Shown here in pieces: positions 1 to 10,237 of a stretch of 34,604 nucleotides of DNA (position 1 is the stretch's first letter; the number at the start of each line of letters is the position of its first letter). Source of the DNA: a bacterium (GTDB lineage Bacteria > Sumerlaeota > Sumerlaeia > MVZB01); contig JAMCWS010000139.1 in assembly GCA_023480605.1 (NCBI GenBank), positions 11,537 to 46,140 on the forward strand. The letters are read 5' to 3'. The position numbers and the translations under genes were made by a program. The notes under the pieces are model-generated. The model worked only from the letters and a program-made list of their open reading frames with translations, was not told the origin of the DNA and searched no databases.

Positions 1-531
1 AGTTTTCGCTCCCAGCGCTCGGTGGCCACGGCGCTCGAATCGTATTACGTCGACTGCAACCGGTATCCGCCTGAAGGCAATCCGTGCGATCCGACCGGCG
101 TGCAAGGCGTCTCCGTCAGGCCGCAGGCCCAATGGCCCCTGATCCGCCTAACCACGCCGATCGCCTACATCACTACGACCGAGGCTCTTCGCGACCCGTT
201 CTTTACCAATTCCCGCATGTATACGCCCACGACGGGAACCTACAGCAACGTGTCCCACATGTTCTACGGCAACTATACCGACTTCGCGGTCACCCGTCTT
301 AGTGATCCCAAGGCCTTGAAATTCAACGCTTGGTATCTCTCCAGCCTGGGCCCCGACCATCTCGACAGCGCCCCCGGCTGGCGCGTGTGGCATTTCTGCA
401 ATGGTCAGCAGCTCAACGCCTTGGCTTGGGGCACTTACGATCCCACCAACGGCACGATCAGCTTCGGCGATATTTATCGGTGCGGCGGCGAAGTGCCATC
501 GCCGGCCCTCATCGTCATGGGTTTCAAATAA
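1..531 (+). CDS. Type II secretion/type IV pseudopilin-like protein, C-terminal fragment (5' end outside window)
   Basis: Frame open from base 1 (SFRSQRSVATALESYYVDCNRYPPEG...); 'ALESYYVDxNRYP' and 'LTTPIAYI...TYDPTNGTISFGDIYR' are typical of GspG-like pseudopilins and match the C-terminus of the 29452-31239 protein. Confidence 0.75.
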   Translation, partial: SFRSQRSVATALESYYVDCNRYPPEGNPCDPTGVQGVSVRPQAQWPLIRLTTPIAYITTTEALRDPFFTNSRMYTPTTGTYSNVSHMFYGNYTDFAVTRLSDPKALKFNAWYLSSLGPDHLDSAPGWRVWHFCNGQQLNALAWGTYDPTNGTISFGDIYRCGGEVPSPALIVMGFK

Positions 532-562
532 GTTTCGAGGAACATAACCGCCCGTTTACGGG

Positions 563-598
563 GGCTGCCGCTCGGTTCAGCGCGCAGCCTTTTTTTTT
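563..598 (+). terminator. Rho-independent terminator of the pseudopilin gene
   Basis: GGCTGCCGCT-CGGTTC-AGCG(C)GCAGCC stem-loop followed by T9. Confidence 0.85.
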
Positions 599-1206
599 CC
601 GCGGGCACGCGATCATGGATGTCGCGAGCACGAGGCGTTTGTGCCCGCCCCGGGCTTCAAGAGAGTTTCGAAATGAGATTCCGCGGATATGCTGGGAGCG
701 AAAACTACTCTTCGATTCTGAGTCATCGAGTGAGCATCGCGCCCCGATCGCGCGTGGCCCACTGGCGGGGCGGTTTGACGGCCACAGCCTTCGGCTTGCG
801 TTTACGCCACGACGCTCACGATGACCGCTGCGCCGGCTCTTGCGTGCGCGCTCCAGGGCAGCCGGTAAATCCCCGTCGGGCGTATACATGCAGGGCTTCC
901 AGGACGCGGCGGAGGTAAAAAACCTCGTCCGCCTGCTCAACTTGGGTCCATATAAACAGGTTGGGTTGTGGTAGGATCGGCATGGCGGTTGAAGACTCGT
1001 GCGGTGTGTCGTGTGTATTGTTTTAACGAATGAATACGACACGGACGCCGGGCGCTTTGGCACGCCTTATCGCATCCGGGGTCGTTCGGGGGGTAAAAAG
1101 TCGTTTTCGCGTGTTTTCGTGGCTGATGCCGCTTTTCGCGAGATCATGCGTTCGCGGCCGGCCTTTCGCGCGCCGCCCCCCCGCTTTTTGATCAAGGAAG
1201 GTCGCC

Positions 1207-2526
1207 ATGAACCCAAAGATGATTGAATGGCTTTACGGCGAGCTGCCGGGGCTGGTGGCGACGGGCGTGCTCGACGAGGCGAGCGCCGCCGGTCTGCGCG
1301 CCCACTACGGCCCGCTCGCGCCCCGCCGGTCCGGGCGTCTGGCCGTGCTGATCTTCGGCATCCTGGGGGCGGTCCTCATCGGCGCGGGCGTCATTCTGCT
1401 CCTCGCGCACAATTGGGACGACCTCACCCGGCCGGCGCGGGCCGTTCTCTCGTTCCTGCCGCTGCTCCTCGCCCAAGGGCTGGCGTTCTGGGTCCTGGCG
1501 CGGCGGCCCGCCAGCGGCGCCTGGCGCGAGGGGGTTTCGGCATTCCTCTTCCTGGCGATCGGCGCCAGCATCTCGCTGGTGGCCCAAACCTACAACATCT
1601 CCGGCGACCTGCCGGCCTTCCTGCTGACCTGGTCGCTGCTGGGGCTTCCCCTGGTTTATCTCCTCGACGCCGTCGTGCCCGGGTTGTTTTATCTTTGGGC
1701 CATCACGGAGTGGACGTGCCACGTGCGCTGGACTGACGGCTACGCCGCAGGTTATTGGCTGTTGCTGGCGGGCCTCGTTCCCTATGCCGCCGTGTTGCTG
1801 CGTGCCGGCCGCTACCAGCCACGCCCGGTCGTGCTTTTGTGGGCCGGTTGCATCAGTGTCGCGGTGGCGGCCGGCACGACGACTGAGCGCGTGCTGCCCG
1901 GTCTGTGGATCGTTCTCTACGCCGGACTGTTCGCGCTGATGTTTCTGGCGGGCGAATTCTGGTTCGGCGAAGGCGAGGGCTTCTGGGTCCGGCCGCTGCG
2001 CCATATCGGCGCCGGCGGTGTGCTGGTGCTCGCTTTCCTCCTGACCTTCGAGTGGCCGTGGCACGAGGTCGGCTGGCACTATCATCGCTGGGCGTTGGTG
2101 GCCGACAAGCCCTGGCGGCTCCTGCCCGACGCCGTGCTGGGCGGGCTGGCGCCACTGGCGGCGATCGTCCTGCTCGCGACCACGTGGCGGCGCAAACGGC
2201 CCCTCGGCCTGGTGATGGGCCTGGCGCCGGTGACGGCCGTGCTCGGTTACGCACTCGCCAGCGGAACCCACGCCGGCATGGCCGCGGGCCTGTTCGACCT
2301 CTATCTGCTTGCGGCGGGCCTCTGGCTGCTGGCGACCGGCCTGCGCATATCCAGCCGGAGTCAGACGAACATCGGCCTGCTGGCCGTCTCGGCCCTGATC
2401 GCCGCGCGCTTTTTCGACACCGACCTCGATTTCCTGCTGCGCGGTTTGCTGTTTATCGCGCTGGGCGTCGCGTTTCTCGTGACCAACCTCATACTGATTC
2501 GCCGGAAAGGAGCGGCTCATGTATAA
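1207..2526 (+). CDS. DUF2157-type multi-pass membrane protein
   Basis: 439 aa; N-terminal 'EWLYGELPGLVATGVLDEASAAGLRAHYG' plus many TM helices; translationally overlaps a GDYXXLXY-like gene, the usual partner. Confidence 0.8.
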   Translation: MNPKMIEWLYGELPGLVATGVLDEASAAGLRAHYGPLAPRRSGRLAVLIFGILGAVLIGAGVILLLAHNWDDLTRPARAVLSFLPLLLAQGLAFWVLARRPASGAWREGVSAFLFLAIGASISLVAQTYNISGDLPAFLLTWSLLGLPLVYLLDAVVPGLFYLWAITEWTCHVRWTDGYAAGYWLLLAGLVPYAAVLLRAGRYQPRPVVLLWAGCISVAVAAGTTTERVLPGLWIVLYAGLFALMFLAGEFWFGEGEGFWVRPLRHIGAGGVLVLAFLLTFEWPWHEVGWHYHRWALVADKPWRLLPDAVLGGLAPLAAIVLLATTWRRKRPLGLVMGLAPVTAVLGYALASGTHAGMAAGLFDLYLLAAGLWLLATGLRISSRSQTNIGLLAVSALIAARFFDTDLDFLLRGLLFIALGVAFLVTNLILIRRKGAAHV

Positions 2527-3091
2527 GAAACCCTTGCTGCTTCTCGGCCTCGCGGCGGCCTCCCTCGCGCAACTCGCCGTGCCGGGCTGGATGATCGTCC
2601 GGCGCGAAATCACGCTGCGCGAGGGGGAGTTGTTTAAATTTTCCACCGCGCCCGTGGACCCGGCCGACGCCTTCCGCGGTCGTTACGTCTGGCTGCGGCT
2701 CGAACCGGATCGCGTGACCGTCCCCGGCGGCGCCGCCTGGCCCGACAACCGGCGCGCCTACGCCGTCCTCGCCGCCGACGCCAACGGCTTCGCGAAGGTC
2801 ATCCGCCTCGACCCGACGCTTCCCTCCGACGCGCCGGCGATTCCCGTGCGCGTTCTCTGGTCCGATTCGCGAACCGGCGAAGTTCACATCCGCTGGCCGC
2901 TCGACCGATTCTATATGGAAGAAAAAAAGGCCCCCGCCGCCGAAGCCGCCTATCGCAGTCGCAGCCGACGTGATAACCGCGATTGCCACGTGACCGTCCG
3001 GGTCCACGACGGCAACGCCGTGCTCGAAAACCTGTTCATCGACGGCCAACCGATCCGCGATTACCTCAATGTAACAGGCAAGAGTTATTGA
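2519..3091 (+). CDS. GDYXXLXY domain protein
   Basis: 190 aa; N-terminal TM, 'VDPADAFRGRYVWLRLE' motif; overlaps the upstream DUF2157 ORF by 8 nt. Confidence 0.75.
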   Translation: MYKKPLLLLGLAAASLAQLAVPGWMIVRREITLREGELFKFSTAPVDPADAFRGRYVWLRLEPDRVTVPGGAAWPDNRRAYAVLAADANGFAKVIRLDPTLPSDAPAIPVRVLWSDSRTGEVHIRWPLDRFYMEEKKAPAAEAAYRSRSRRDNRDCHVTVRVHDGNAVLENLFIDGQPIRDYLNVTGKSY

Positions 3092-3329
3092 ATTCACTCC
3101 CGAGACGCCGAGAAGACAAACATTTATAAGCGAAATTTCGGGTGCCGCATTATTACGTATAGTGTGAATGTCTATATCGACTCATAGATAGCCAAAAGGC
3201 CTTGTTTTACAAAGATTACGTGGCTTTGCGCCTCTGTGCCTTTGTGTGAAACTTAATTTTCATAGTAAACTATTGGTTTTTAAATATAATACGCGCGTGG
3301 CGCCAACTCTTATGACATGTTTTCCGTCT

Positions 3330-4376
3330 TCAGGCCGTATGAAACGGATGTTCGTGCTCGAAGTCGGGGCGGTAGTGATCGGGGGCGTCGGCGGGGTTCT
3401 GGGCGAGGATCTCGCGGAAGCCCAGGCCGACGGCGAGGTCGATCACGCGCGCATATTCGCGCGCCGTGGCGCGCCGGGCCAGCAGGGGGTGGCGCAGGGC
3501 GTGGTGTGCCGGAAAATATTGCGCCATGAGGCTCAGCGTCGCGCCGGGCGCGGCCTCCCGCAGCCAGCGCAGGCTGGCCTCGGAGTCGGCCAGGTCGTTG
3601 GGCAGCACGAGGTGGCGCACAATGACGCCCCGGCGCGCCGTGCCGTCCTCCCCCAGGCGCAACGCCCCCCCCTGGCGCCACATCTCGACGATGGCGGCGC
3701 GCGCGTGGGCCGGGTAATCGCGCACTCGGCTGTAACGGCGCCCCGTCTCGGCGTCGCCATACTTGAGGTCGGGCAGCCAGACGTCGACGATCCCCTCCAG
3801 CAGGCGCAGCGCCTCGGGCGAATCGTAGGCGTTGGTGTTGTAGACGATCGGCAGGCGCAGGCCGCGCGCCGCCGCCAGCGCGACCGCCTCGGCCATTTGC
3901 GGCGCGAAGTGGGTGGGCGAGACGAAATTGATGTTGTGGCAGCCGCGCGCCTGGAGCGCCAGCAGAACGGCGGCCAAACTCTCCGCCGTCAGTTCTCCCT
4001 CGCCGGCGCGGCCGGTCGGATCGGCTTCAGAGAACCGGCGGAATCGCTGGCTGATCTGGTGATTCTGGCAATAGACACAACGCAGGTTGCAGTTGGCGAA
4101 AAAAACGGTGCCCGAGCCGCGCGTGCCCGAAAGGGGCGGCTCCTCGCCGTGGTGGTCGCACCACGAGGCCACCTGGGCGCGCCGGCCACTGAAGCAGGCC
4201 CCGATCCGGTCCGACAGTCGCTCGGCGCCGCAGCCCCGCGGGCAGAGGCGGCACGGTTCGAGAAGCGTCCGCAGGCGCTCCACGCGCCGGCTTAACTCGC
4301 CCGTCTCGGCCAGGCCCAGGTAGCCGGGCCGCCAAGGGGCGGGCGCGCCAGGGCGAGTGTCAAATACGTTACTCAT
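3330..4376 (-). CDS. PflX-like radical SAM protein (pyruvate formate-lyase activating enzyme homolog, COG1313 type)
   Basis: 348 aa; 'LLEPCRLCPRGCGAER' and radical SAM motif 'CNLRCVYCQNHQIS'. Confidence 0.85.
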   Translation of the reverse strand: MSNVFDTRPGAPAPWRPGYLGLAETGELSRRVERLRTLLEPCRLCPRGCGAERLSDRIGACFSGRRAQVASWCDHHGEEPPLSGTRGSGTVFFANCNLRCVYCQNHQISQRFRRFSEADPTGRAGEGELTAESLAAVLLALQARGCHNINFVSPTHFAPQMAEAVALAAARGLRLPIVYNTNAYDSPEALRLLEGIVDVWLPDLKYGDAETGRRYSRVRDYPAHARAAIVEMWRQGGALRLGEDGTARRGVIVRHLVLPNDLADSEASLRWLREAAPGATLSLMAQYFPAHHALRHPLLARRATAREYARVIDLAVGLGFREILAQNPADAPDHYRPDFEHEHPFHTA

Positions 4377-4457
4377 AAAATTGATGTCATAATCATATAT
4401 TGGCGACGGCGAACGAGCACGCCGCGCGCGCCAAATCCATTCCGCCTGTCCGCCGAC

Positions 4458-4838
4458 TTACGAGTCCTTGCCGGCCGGATCTTCGGGGGGGGCGCCGGGC
4501 CTGTCGCCGTCGGGGTTCTGGCCGTGCCAGCCGTGACCGGCCACCCGACTGAAGAATCCCGTGCCCAGCCCGGCGGCCACGAAGACGACGGCCGCCACGA
4601 CGATCCCCAGGACCGACCGATAGCCCACCGCATCGAGCGCATCGTTGAACAGCAGCCACAAAACCAGGTTGGCGGGGCCGGCCAAAAAAAGGATCAGGCA
4701 GTTGCGCCGCAGGCGGCGCGACATGCGGCCGCCTTCCTGCGCGGCGGCCCAATGGCCCGCGAGGCCGATGAGGGTCGCCAGCACCGGCGTGGCGACGGCG
4801 ATGATGATCCAGATGTTGCGAATCGCGAGGTCGTCCAT
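4458..4838 (-). CDS. Small predicted membrane protein
   Basis: 126 aa with about 3 hydrophobic helices and a polar C-terminal tail; no family recognised. Confidence 0.5.
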   Translation of the reverse strand: MDDLAIRNIWIIIAVATPVLATLIGLAGHWAAAQEGGRMSRRLRRNCLILFLAGPANLVLWLLFNDALDAVGYRSVLGIVVAAVVFVAAGLGTGFFSRVAGHGWHGQNPDGDRPGAPPEDPAGKDS

Positions 4839-5280
4839 GGCATCTCCCGTGACGGCGTTGTCGGTCTCCCCATGAATCCTATACCCGCGGCCGGCGCGAC
4901 GAAACGAAATTCCACGCGGGGCGCCATCGTCCGCCGCTTAACGCTGCCTTGTCATAAATTACTCTGTTCAAAGGATTTAGCCGCCCGATAACCCGAATGG
5001 CCGCGTCTCGCTGCGCCGGCAGGGTCGAGCAGCGGGCTATTCGAGCGCGCATCGAGGTGGATTTTTTGTTGACATTTCGGATGGGCGCCGCCAGAATTTG
5101 CCCGTTTTAAAGTGGCCGAATTCCTGGCGCCTGTCATCCTCGGGCGCTGCCCTAAAAAATTCTCTCGATCGGCCGATAAGTCTTAACACTTAACTCGTTA
5201 CTCGCCGCTGGGCGACGACACAAAGAAAACGCGGCAACCGATACTTGATACGTCCATTTTGTTCAACGGATAGCGGATTT

Positions 5281-6336
5281 TTGAAACAAGCGGTTCTACC
5301 ATTTCTTTTGTTGGCGCTGGCGGTTTTGTGCGCCACAACCGTGACCACATGGCCTAATTACGCCACGGCGGGCACCGTCACGGCAACGCACAGCCCCAAG
5401 ACGCGCACGGTGCCGGCCATCGTTCAGGACGCCAATGCATCGCTGAGCCATCCCTTGCTCCTGCGTTATGCCTTCGAAGAACTCGGCCTGCAACTGGTCG
5501 GCGTGGCCTTCTTCCAGGGCAAAGCCACCTGCTTCATCAAACATCCCGGCAACTCCACCCACATGATTTACACCGTCGGCGACGTGATCGACGGCCATCG
5601 GATCGCTGCCATCCAGGACAATTCGGTCACGTTCGAGCGCGAGGGCGTGCAGTTCTGGCTCATGCTCAACGACCCCGGCGAGAGCGACCGCGATCCAGCC
5701 GAAACGACCGAATATGCGCTTGACGCCCCCGAAGCGACGGCCGGCGTCGACCCGAGCGCCGGCGTGCCCGACCCCATCATCGCCAAAATCGACAATATCT
5801 TCGACACGGCTCCGCAACTTAAGTCTCGAACCTCAAAGTACGAATCGGCCCAATTGATCGAGGACGCCGGTGACGACAGCCGCGATGGTTCTCGCAGCCG
5901 CGACGATTCGCGCAGCCGCAAAACCTCCTTTACGACCGCCCGCTCGATGAAGTTCATCATGCCCATCGACGGTGAGCTGACCTCCTCGTTCGGTTACCGG
6001 CGCGACCCCTGGGGCGGCGGCCGGCGTTATCATTACGGCGTGGATCTGGCCGCGCCTTACGGCACATCGGTCCATGCCGCCGCCGACGGCGTCGTGACGC
6101 AGGTGCGCAGATCGTTCACGCGGGGCCGTTACGTCACCATCCGCCACGACAACGGCTACGAGACGCTTTACCTGCACCTCTCGAAGCAGATGGTCGAAGA
6201 GGGCGACCGCATCAAGCAAGGCGGGGTGATCGGCCGCGAGGGCAGCACGGGCCGCTCGACCGGCCCTCACCTGCACTTCGAGATTCACCACAATGGCCGC
6301 GCCATCGATCCTTCCACTCATTTGAAAATCAAGTAA
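5281..6336 (+). CDS. GspC/PilP-like periplasmic domain fused to M23 metallopeptidase (start could be TTG 5281 or TTG 5245)
   Basis: 'LQLVGVAFFQGKATCFIKHPGNSTHMIYTVGDVIDGHRIAAIQDNSVTFEREG' resembles the GspC HR domain; C-terminal 'YHYGVDLAAPYGTSVHAAADGVV...HDNGYETLYLHLS...TGPHLHFEI' is M23. Confidence 0.8.
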   Translation: MKQAVLPFLLLALAVLCATTVTTWPNYATAGTVTATHSPKTRTVPAIVQDANASLSHPLLLRYAFEELGLQLVGVAFFQGKATCFIKHPGNSTHMIYTVGDVIDGHRIAAIQDNSVTFEREGVQFWLMLNDPGESDRDPAETTEYALDAPEATAGVDPSAGVPDPIIAKIDNIFDTAPQLKSRTSKYESAQLIEDAGDDSRDGSRSRDDSRSRKTSFTTARSMKFIMPIDGELTSSFGYRRDPWGGGRRYHYGVDLAAPYGTSVHAAADGVVTQVRRSFTRGRYVTIRHDNGYETLYLHLSKQMVEEGDRIKQGGVIGREGSTGRSTGPHLHFEIHHNGRAIDPSTHLKIK

Positions 6337-6607
6337 TCGCGCCGTTTCCGTCGGTTGCCGGTTTCGGTCGCCGCGCGGAGCGCCATCGTGAAGTCTCCCG
6401 GGCGGCCGCGCGCCGCCGCCGTTTGGCTTGCCAAGGGAGCCGGCGCCCCTGCGCATATGGTGACAAATCGTTTTCCGGGAGCCTTTGGGGGCATTGACGG
6501 TGGATGACTCTTGCCTTATGATCGGGATGGTTCTGTGTGGCCAAACGCGGGCGAACGAGCCGGGCCACCCGGCGCGCGTAACTTCCCAAGGCACAGGGAT
6601 TATTCAA

Positions 6608-8542
6608 ATGAAACAGAAACAATGGCTTTTCGCATTGCTCGCCGGGCTGATTCTGGCCGGTTTCCCAGGGGCGGGAACGGCGTGGGGCGACACGATTTAT
6701 CTCAAAAACAAAAAAACCGTCGAAGGCATCATTCTCAGCAATGAGCCCGACAGCCAGTTCGTCGTGATCCGGATTCCGGCCGGACCGCTTAAAATTCCCC
6801 GCGACAACATCGAGCGCATCGACCAGCAGAAAAACATCGACTTCACCGAATCAACCGGCGACCTGGCCGTGACCGACAATGACCTGGACCGCGCCATGCA
6901 GCTCTATCAAAAGGCGCTCAAGGACGATCCTGGTAACAAGCGCCTGGCCGACAAGATCGAGAAGGTGCGCAAAAATATCGCGGATCGCGATCAGCGCGTC
7001 TACGGCACCTCGTTCGAGAAAATCGAGAACCTGCTCAAGAACCGCGAATTCCAACCCGCCATCGACGAAGCGCAGAACCTCTATGACCGGGTCAAGGAAA
7101 GCTCGGCGCGCGACCGCTGCAAGCAACTCATCGCCGAGGCCCACATCGGCATCGCCCGCGACTTCAAAGACCGCGTCGATTACCCCAACGCCGAAAAGCA
7201 CTACCTGCTGGCCAAGCAGGAATATCCCAAAAATCCCCTGGCCGCCATCGAACTGGCCGACATGTTGGCGACGGGCCGTAAACCCCAGGCCATCGAACTC
7301 TACAAGGAAGGCATTCAATTGGCCAAGGAGAATCCCGGCTCGCTGGGCCCCAATCACGACGCGAAGCTGCTCGATTACCAGTTCAAACTGGGCCGGCTTT
7401 ACTTCGAGGACAAGCAATATCGCGCCGCCGCCGACGCCTTCGTCGAGGTGACCCGCGACGACAAGAATTTCACCAAGCCCGAGGCCGTCGATTACGCCGT
7501 CGAGGCCTACTCCAAGATTCAAACCAGCGCCATTAAGGGCGACATCAATCACATCATCGAAAACCTCAAGGCCATCATTGCGATGCGCCAGCGCGAGGAT
7601 CGCGCCTCCCTGCTGCTGGGCCGCATCTACTTCGACCAGGGCGACTGGGCCCACGCCGCTGAAACGCTCAGTCAGGCCGTCGCCAGCCCCCCGGTCGCCG
7701 CCGCTTCCAACCTGCCTTACCAGGAAGCGCTTTACTACCTCGGGATCAGCTACCGCAAACTCAACCAGGTCGACAAGGCCGCCGAGGCTTTCCAGAACCT
7801 GGTCAACCAGAAGACGGGCAACTACGACGCCTACTGCGAACTGGGTGAAGTTCGCCTGCTCCAGGCCGCCTATGCCCAAGCCAAGGATGCGTTCGATCAG
7901 GCGCTCGCGCTCGATAAAGACAAGTACCGCGCCTGGCTCGGCAAGGGACGCGCCCTGCAGAAGCTCACCCCCCCGCAGTATGACGAATCGCGCGAGTGCC
8001 TGAAGGAAGTGGTGCTGCGCGACCCCGGCAACCTCGACGCCCAGCTTTCCATCGCCACTTCGTATATCGACGAGCAGAGATGGAACGACGCGACCCGCGA
8101 GCTGCAGAAGACGATCGACATGTCCAGGGACAAGTCCGAAGCCGAGCGCAACAAGGATGAAATCAAGCAGGTCCTTGCCCAGGCCAACACTTTCCTGGGC
8201 ACGGCCAATCTCAACCTGCTCAAGACCAACGTCGCGCGCGAGAACTTCCAGCAGGCCCTCAACATCATCTCCACTTACGCGCCGGCGATGGATGGCATCG
8301 GCAAAACCTACCAGGCCGAAGGGATGCAAAAGGAAGCCGAGACCAACTTCATGAAAGCCATCGAGGCCGACCCGAAGAATCCCGACTATTATCTCAGCCT
8401 GGGCATCAACTGGCATAAGTATCGGAAGAATTACGCCAAGGCACTGACCTATTATATGAAATACCTTGAACTGGGCGGCAAGGATCCCAACGTCCGGCAG
8501 TGGATCCGCGAGTGCGGCGGCACGCCCCCGCCCGAAAAATGA
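6608..8542 (+). CDS. Secreted TPR-repeat protein
   Basis: Signal peptide (MKQKQWLFALLAGLILAGFPGAGTAWG), many TPR-like repeats. Confidence 0.8.
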   Translation: MKQKQWLFALLAGLILAGFPGAGTAWGDTIYLKNKKTVEGIILSNEPDSQFVVIRIPAGPLKIPRDNIERIDQQKNIDFTESTGDLAVTDNDLDRAMQLYQKALKDDPGNKRLADKIEKVRKNIADRDQRVYGTSFEKIENLLKNREFQPAIDEAQNLYDRVKESSARDRCKQLIAEAHIGIARDFKDRVDYPNAEKHYLLAKQEYPKNPLAAIELADMLATGRKPQAIELYKEGIQLAKENPGSLGPNHDAKLLDYQFKLGRLYFEDKQYRAAADAFVEVTRDDKNFTKPEAVDYAVEAYSKIQTSAIKGDINHIIENLKAIIAMRQREDRASLLLGRIYFDQGDWAHAAETLSQAVASPPVAAASNLPYQEALYYLGISYRKLNQVDKAAEAFQNLVNQKTGNYDAYCELGEVRLLQAAYAQAKDAFDQALALDKDKYRAWLGKGRALQKLTPPQYDESRECLKEVVLRDPGNLDAQLSIATSYIDEQRWNDATRELQKTIDMSRDKSEAERNKDEIKQVLAQANTFLGTANLNLLKTNVARENFQQALNIISTYAPAMDGIGKTYQAEGMQKEAETNFMKAIEADPKNPDYYLSLGINWHKYRKNYAKALTYYMKYLELGGKDPNVRQWIRECGGTPPPEK

Positions 8543-9465
8543 ATCGCCCACCCGCCCGGCAACGTTGGATCTGGACCGGAACGCCGGCGCTGGCCTGCCT
8601 GTTGTGCCTGGCGGCCTGCGCCAGCGCCCCGCCGCGCGCGCCTTATCCCCATGAATCGCTGTTGACCGTCGTCGCCGAACTCAAGCTCTACCTCAACCAG
8701 GATCCTTATCGCCAAAGCCCGGGGCAGGATCTGGAAGGCCAGAACATCTTCCGGGTGTCGCTCAAGCGCCTCGACGCGCTCAAGGAACTGGCCGCCGCGC
8801 AATACGCCGACGTGCTGTCTTTCGCGCGCGGCGAGTGCCTCGAACGCCTGGGCCGGTGGCGCGCCGCGCAGGAGGCTTTCACGGCGGCGGCAGCCGCCGG
8901 TACGAGCCTGGCCCCCGCCGCGCGGACGCGCGCCGCCAACGCCGGCCGCATGGCCGATCTGACCGATCGCGCCGCTTTCGCCAAGAACCTGCAAGGTTAT
9001 CTAAACGATCTCGAGGCATTGCAACAGCGCCTCAAGGGCTGGATCGACGAGCACCCCCCCTATCCCTATGAGTCCTACGCGCGGGCGGAAACCGAGCGAA
9101 CCCTGGCCGAGGCCGCGCGGCTCTATTTCGACAACCGCATGGTGCTGGCCGACGGGGCGGCGCGCGGAATCGATTTGGTTCGCCGACTCGTCGACCAGAA
9201 TGAGGCCAGTCACCGCGTCTGCGAACACTGGCTCCTGGCCGGCGAGATGTATGAAACCCTGGCGCGCGACCTGGCCGGGCAGGTCGATCCCGACGGCCTG
9301 GATTTCGCCGATGTTCAGAAGTCCTGGTCGGCCTACGTCGGGCAGGCCCGCGAGGCTTATCGCCGCGTCGCCCAGGCCGACGGACAGCCGGCCAAGCTCG
9401 AAGGCCAGGCCCGCCTGCGCGCGCTCGACGCCTACGACCTGCGGCTTCAGGCCCAGGCGCGCTGA
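8539..9465 (+). CDS. Putative lipoprotein
   Basis: ATGA overlap with the TPR gene stop; lipobox-like CLLCLAAC|ASAPP. Confidence 0.75.
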   Translation: MNRPPARQRWIWTGTPALACLLCLAACASAPPRAPYPHESLLTVVAELKLYLNQDPYRQSPGQDLEGQNIFRVSLKRLDALKELAAAQYADVLSFARGECLERLGRWRAAQEAFTAAAAAGTSLAPAARTRAANAGRMADLTDRAAFAKNLQGYLNDLEALQQRLKGWIDEHPPYPYESYARAETERTLAEAARLYFDNRMVLADGAARGIDLVRRLVDQNEASHRVCEHWLLAGEMYETLARDLAGQVDPDGLDFADVQKSWSAYVGQAREAYRRVAQADGQPAKLEGQARLRALDAYDLRLQAQAR

Positions 9466-9523
9466 TGCCCGCCGGCGATTACACGTAATATGCGGGACGA
9501 GGAGCGGCGTCGCCGGCCCCGTT

Positions 9524-10036
9524 CTATAGCCCGAGCCCCTTGAGGCTGGTCAGCGGGCTGGCAGAGGGTACCGTGCCGGCGTACGCCCGGATGCGGCGCA
9601 CCGTCTCGTCCAGTGGCTCCAGGCGCAGCGCCAGAGTGAACTCCTCGAACGCTCCCGGACATTGACCCGGCCATTCGGCCAGAATGACCGCGTCTTCCCC
9701 GAAGCAATCTTCCAAACCCACGCTGGCCAGATCGTCGTCGCCGCTCAGGCGATAGAAGTCCAGGTGATGTAGTTTGAGCCCGCGCGGGCTCGCATACGTG
9801 CGCAGGATGACGTAGGTGGGACTGATCAGGGGTCCTTCGATATTCAGGCCGCGGGCGATGCCGTTGGCCAGGCAGGTCTTGCCCGCGCCGAGGGGGCCGT
9901 CGAGCAGGATGATTTCGCCCCCACGGCAGGCGCGGCCGATGGCCCGACCGACCCGGATCGTCTGCGCCGGGCTGGCGCTCCGGTATTCCCACAAAAGGGG
10001 AAAAGGCGGCGGCTTGCTCACGATAGGGATTTCCAT
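9524..10036 (-). CDS. tsaE: tRNA threonylcarbamoyladenosine biosynthesis ATPase TsaE
   Basis: 'GEIILLDGPLGAGKTCLANGIARGL...SPTYVILRTYASPRGLKLHHLDFYRL' = TsaE Walker A and signature. Confidence 0.9.
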   Translation of the reverse strand: MEIPIVSKPPPFPLLWEYRSASPAQTIRVGRAIGRACRGGEIILLDGPLGAGKTCLANGIARGLNIEGPLISPTYVILRTYASPRGLKLHHLDFYRLSGDDDLASVGLEDCFGEDAVILAEWPGQCPGAFEEFTLALRLEPLDETVRRIRAYAGTVPSASPLTSLKGLGL

Positions 10037-10132
10037 GGAAATGCAGGGACGGCCGCGCGCCTCAAATGCCCCCTCGGCGCCGCGCGGCCCGTTATCCACT
10101 CACGGCCCAATTGACCGACCGTGCGGCCTAAT

Positions 10133-10186
10133 GCTCGTTATCGTTATCGCATTTACAATCGTGATGGTTCTCGTTCTCGTTCCCGA
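10133..10186. repeat. Hexamer-periodic intergenic repeat copy (imperfect)
   Basis: GCTCGTTATCGTTATCGCATTTACAATCGTGATGGTTCTCGTTCTCGTTCCCG. Confidence 0.65.
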
Positions 10187-10237
10187 CGCTCCCAATCCGC
10201 CATAATCAATCCTATTTGACTCGGTGCCGCGCGTCTC

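Noticed and set aside
524-1063. 179-aa minus-strand ORF in the 540-1200 gap
   Set aside because: No RBS, no recognisable family, and it runs through the terminator; treated as noncoding.
1192-2646. 484-aa minus-strand ORF opposite the DUF2157 gene
   Set aside because: Antisense shadow with Q/R/H/G-rich composition.
6851-8551. 566-aa minus-strand ORF opposite the TPR gene
   Set aside because: Antisense shadow; composition is biased and no motifs are seen.
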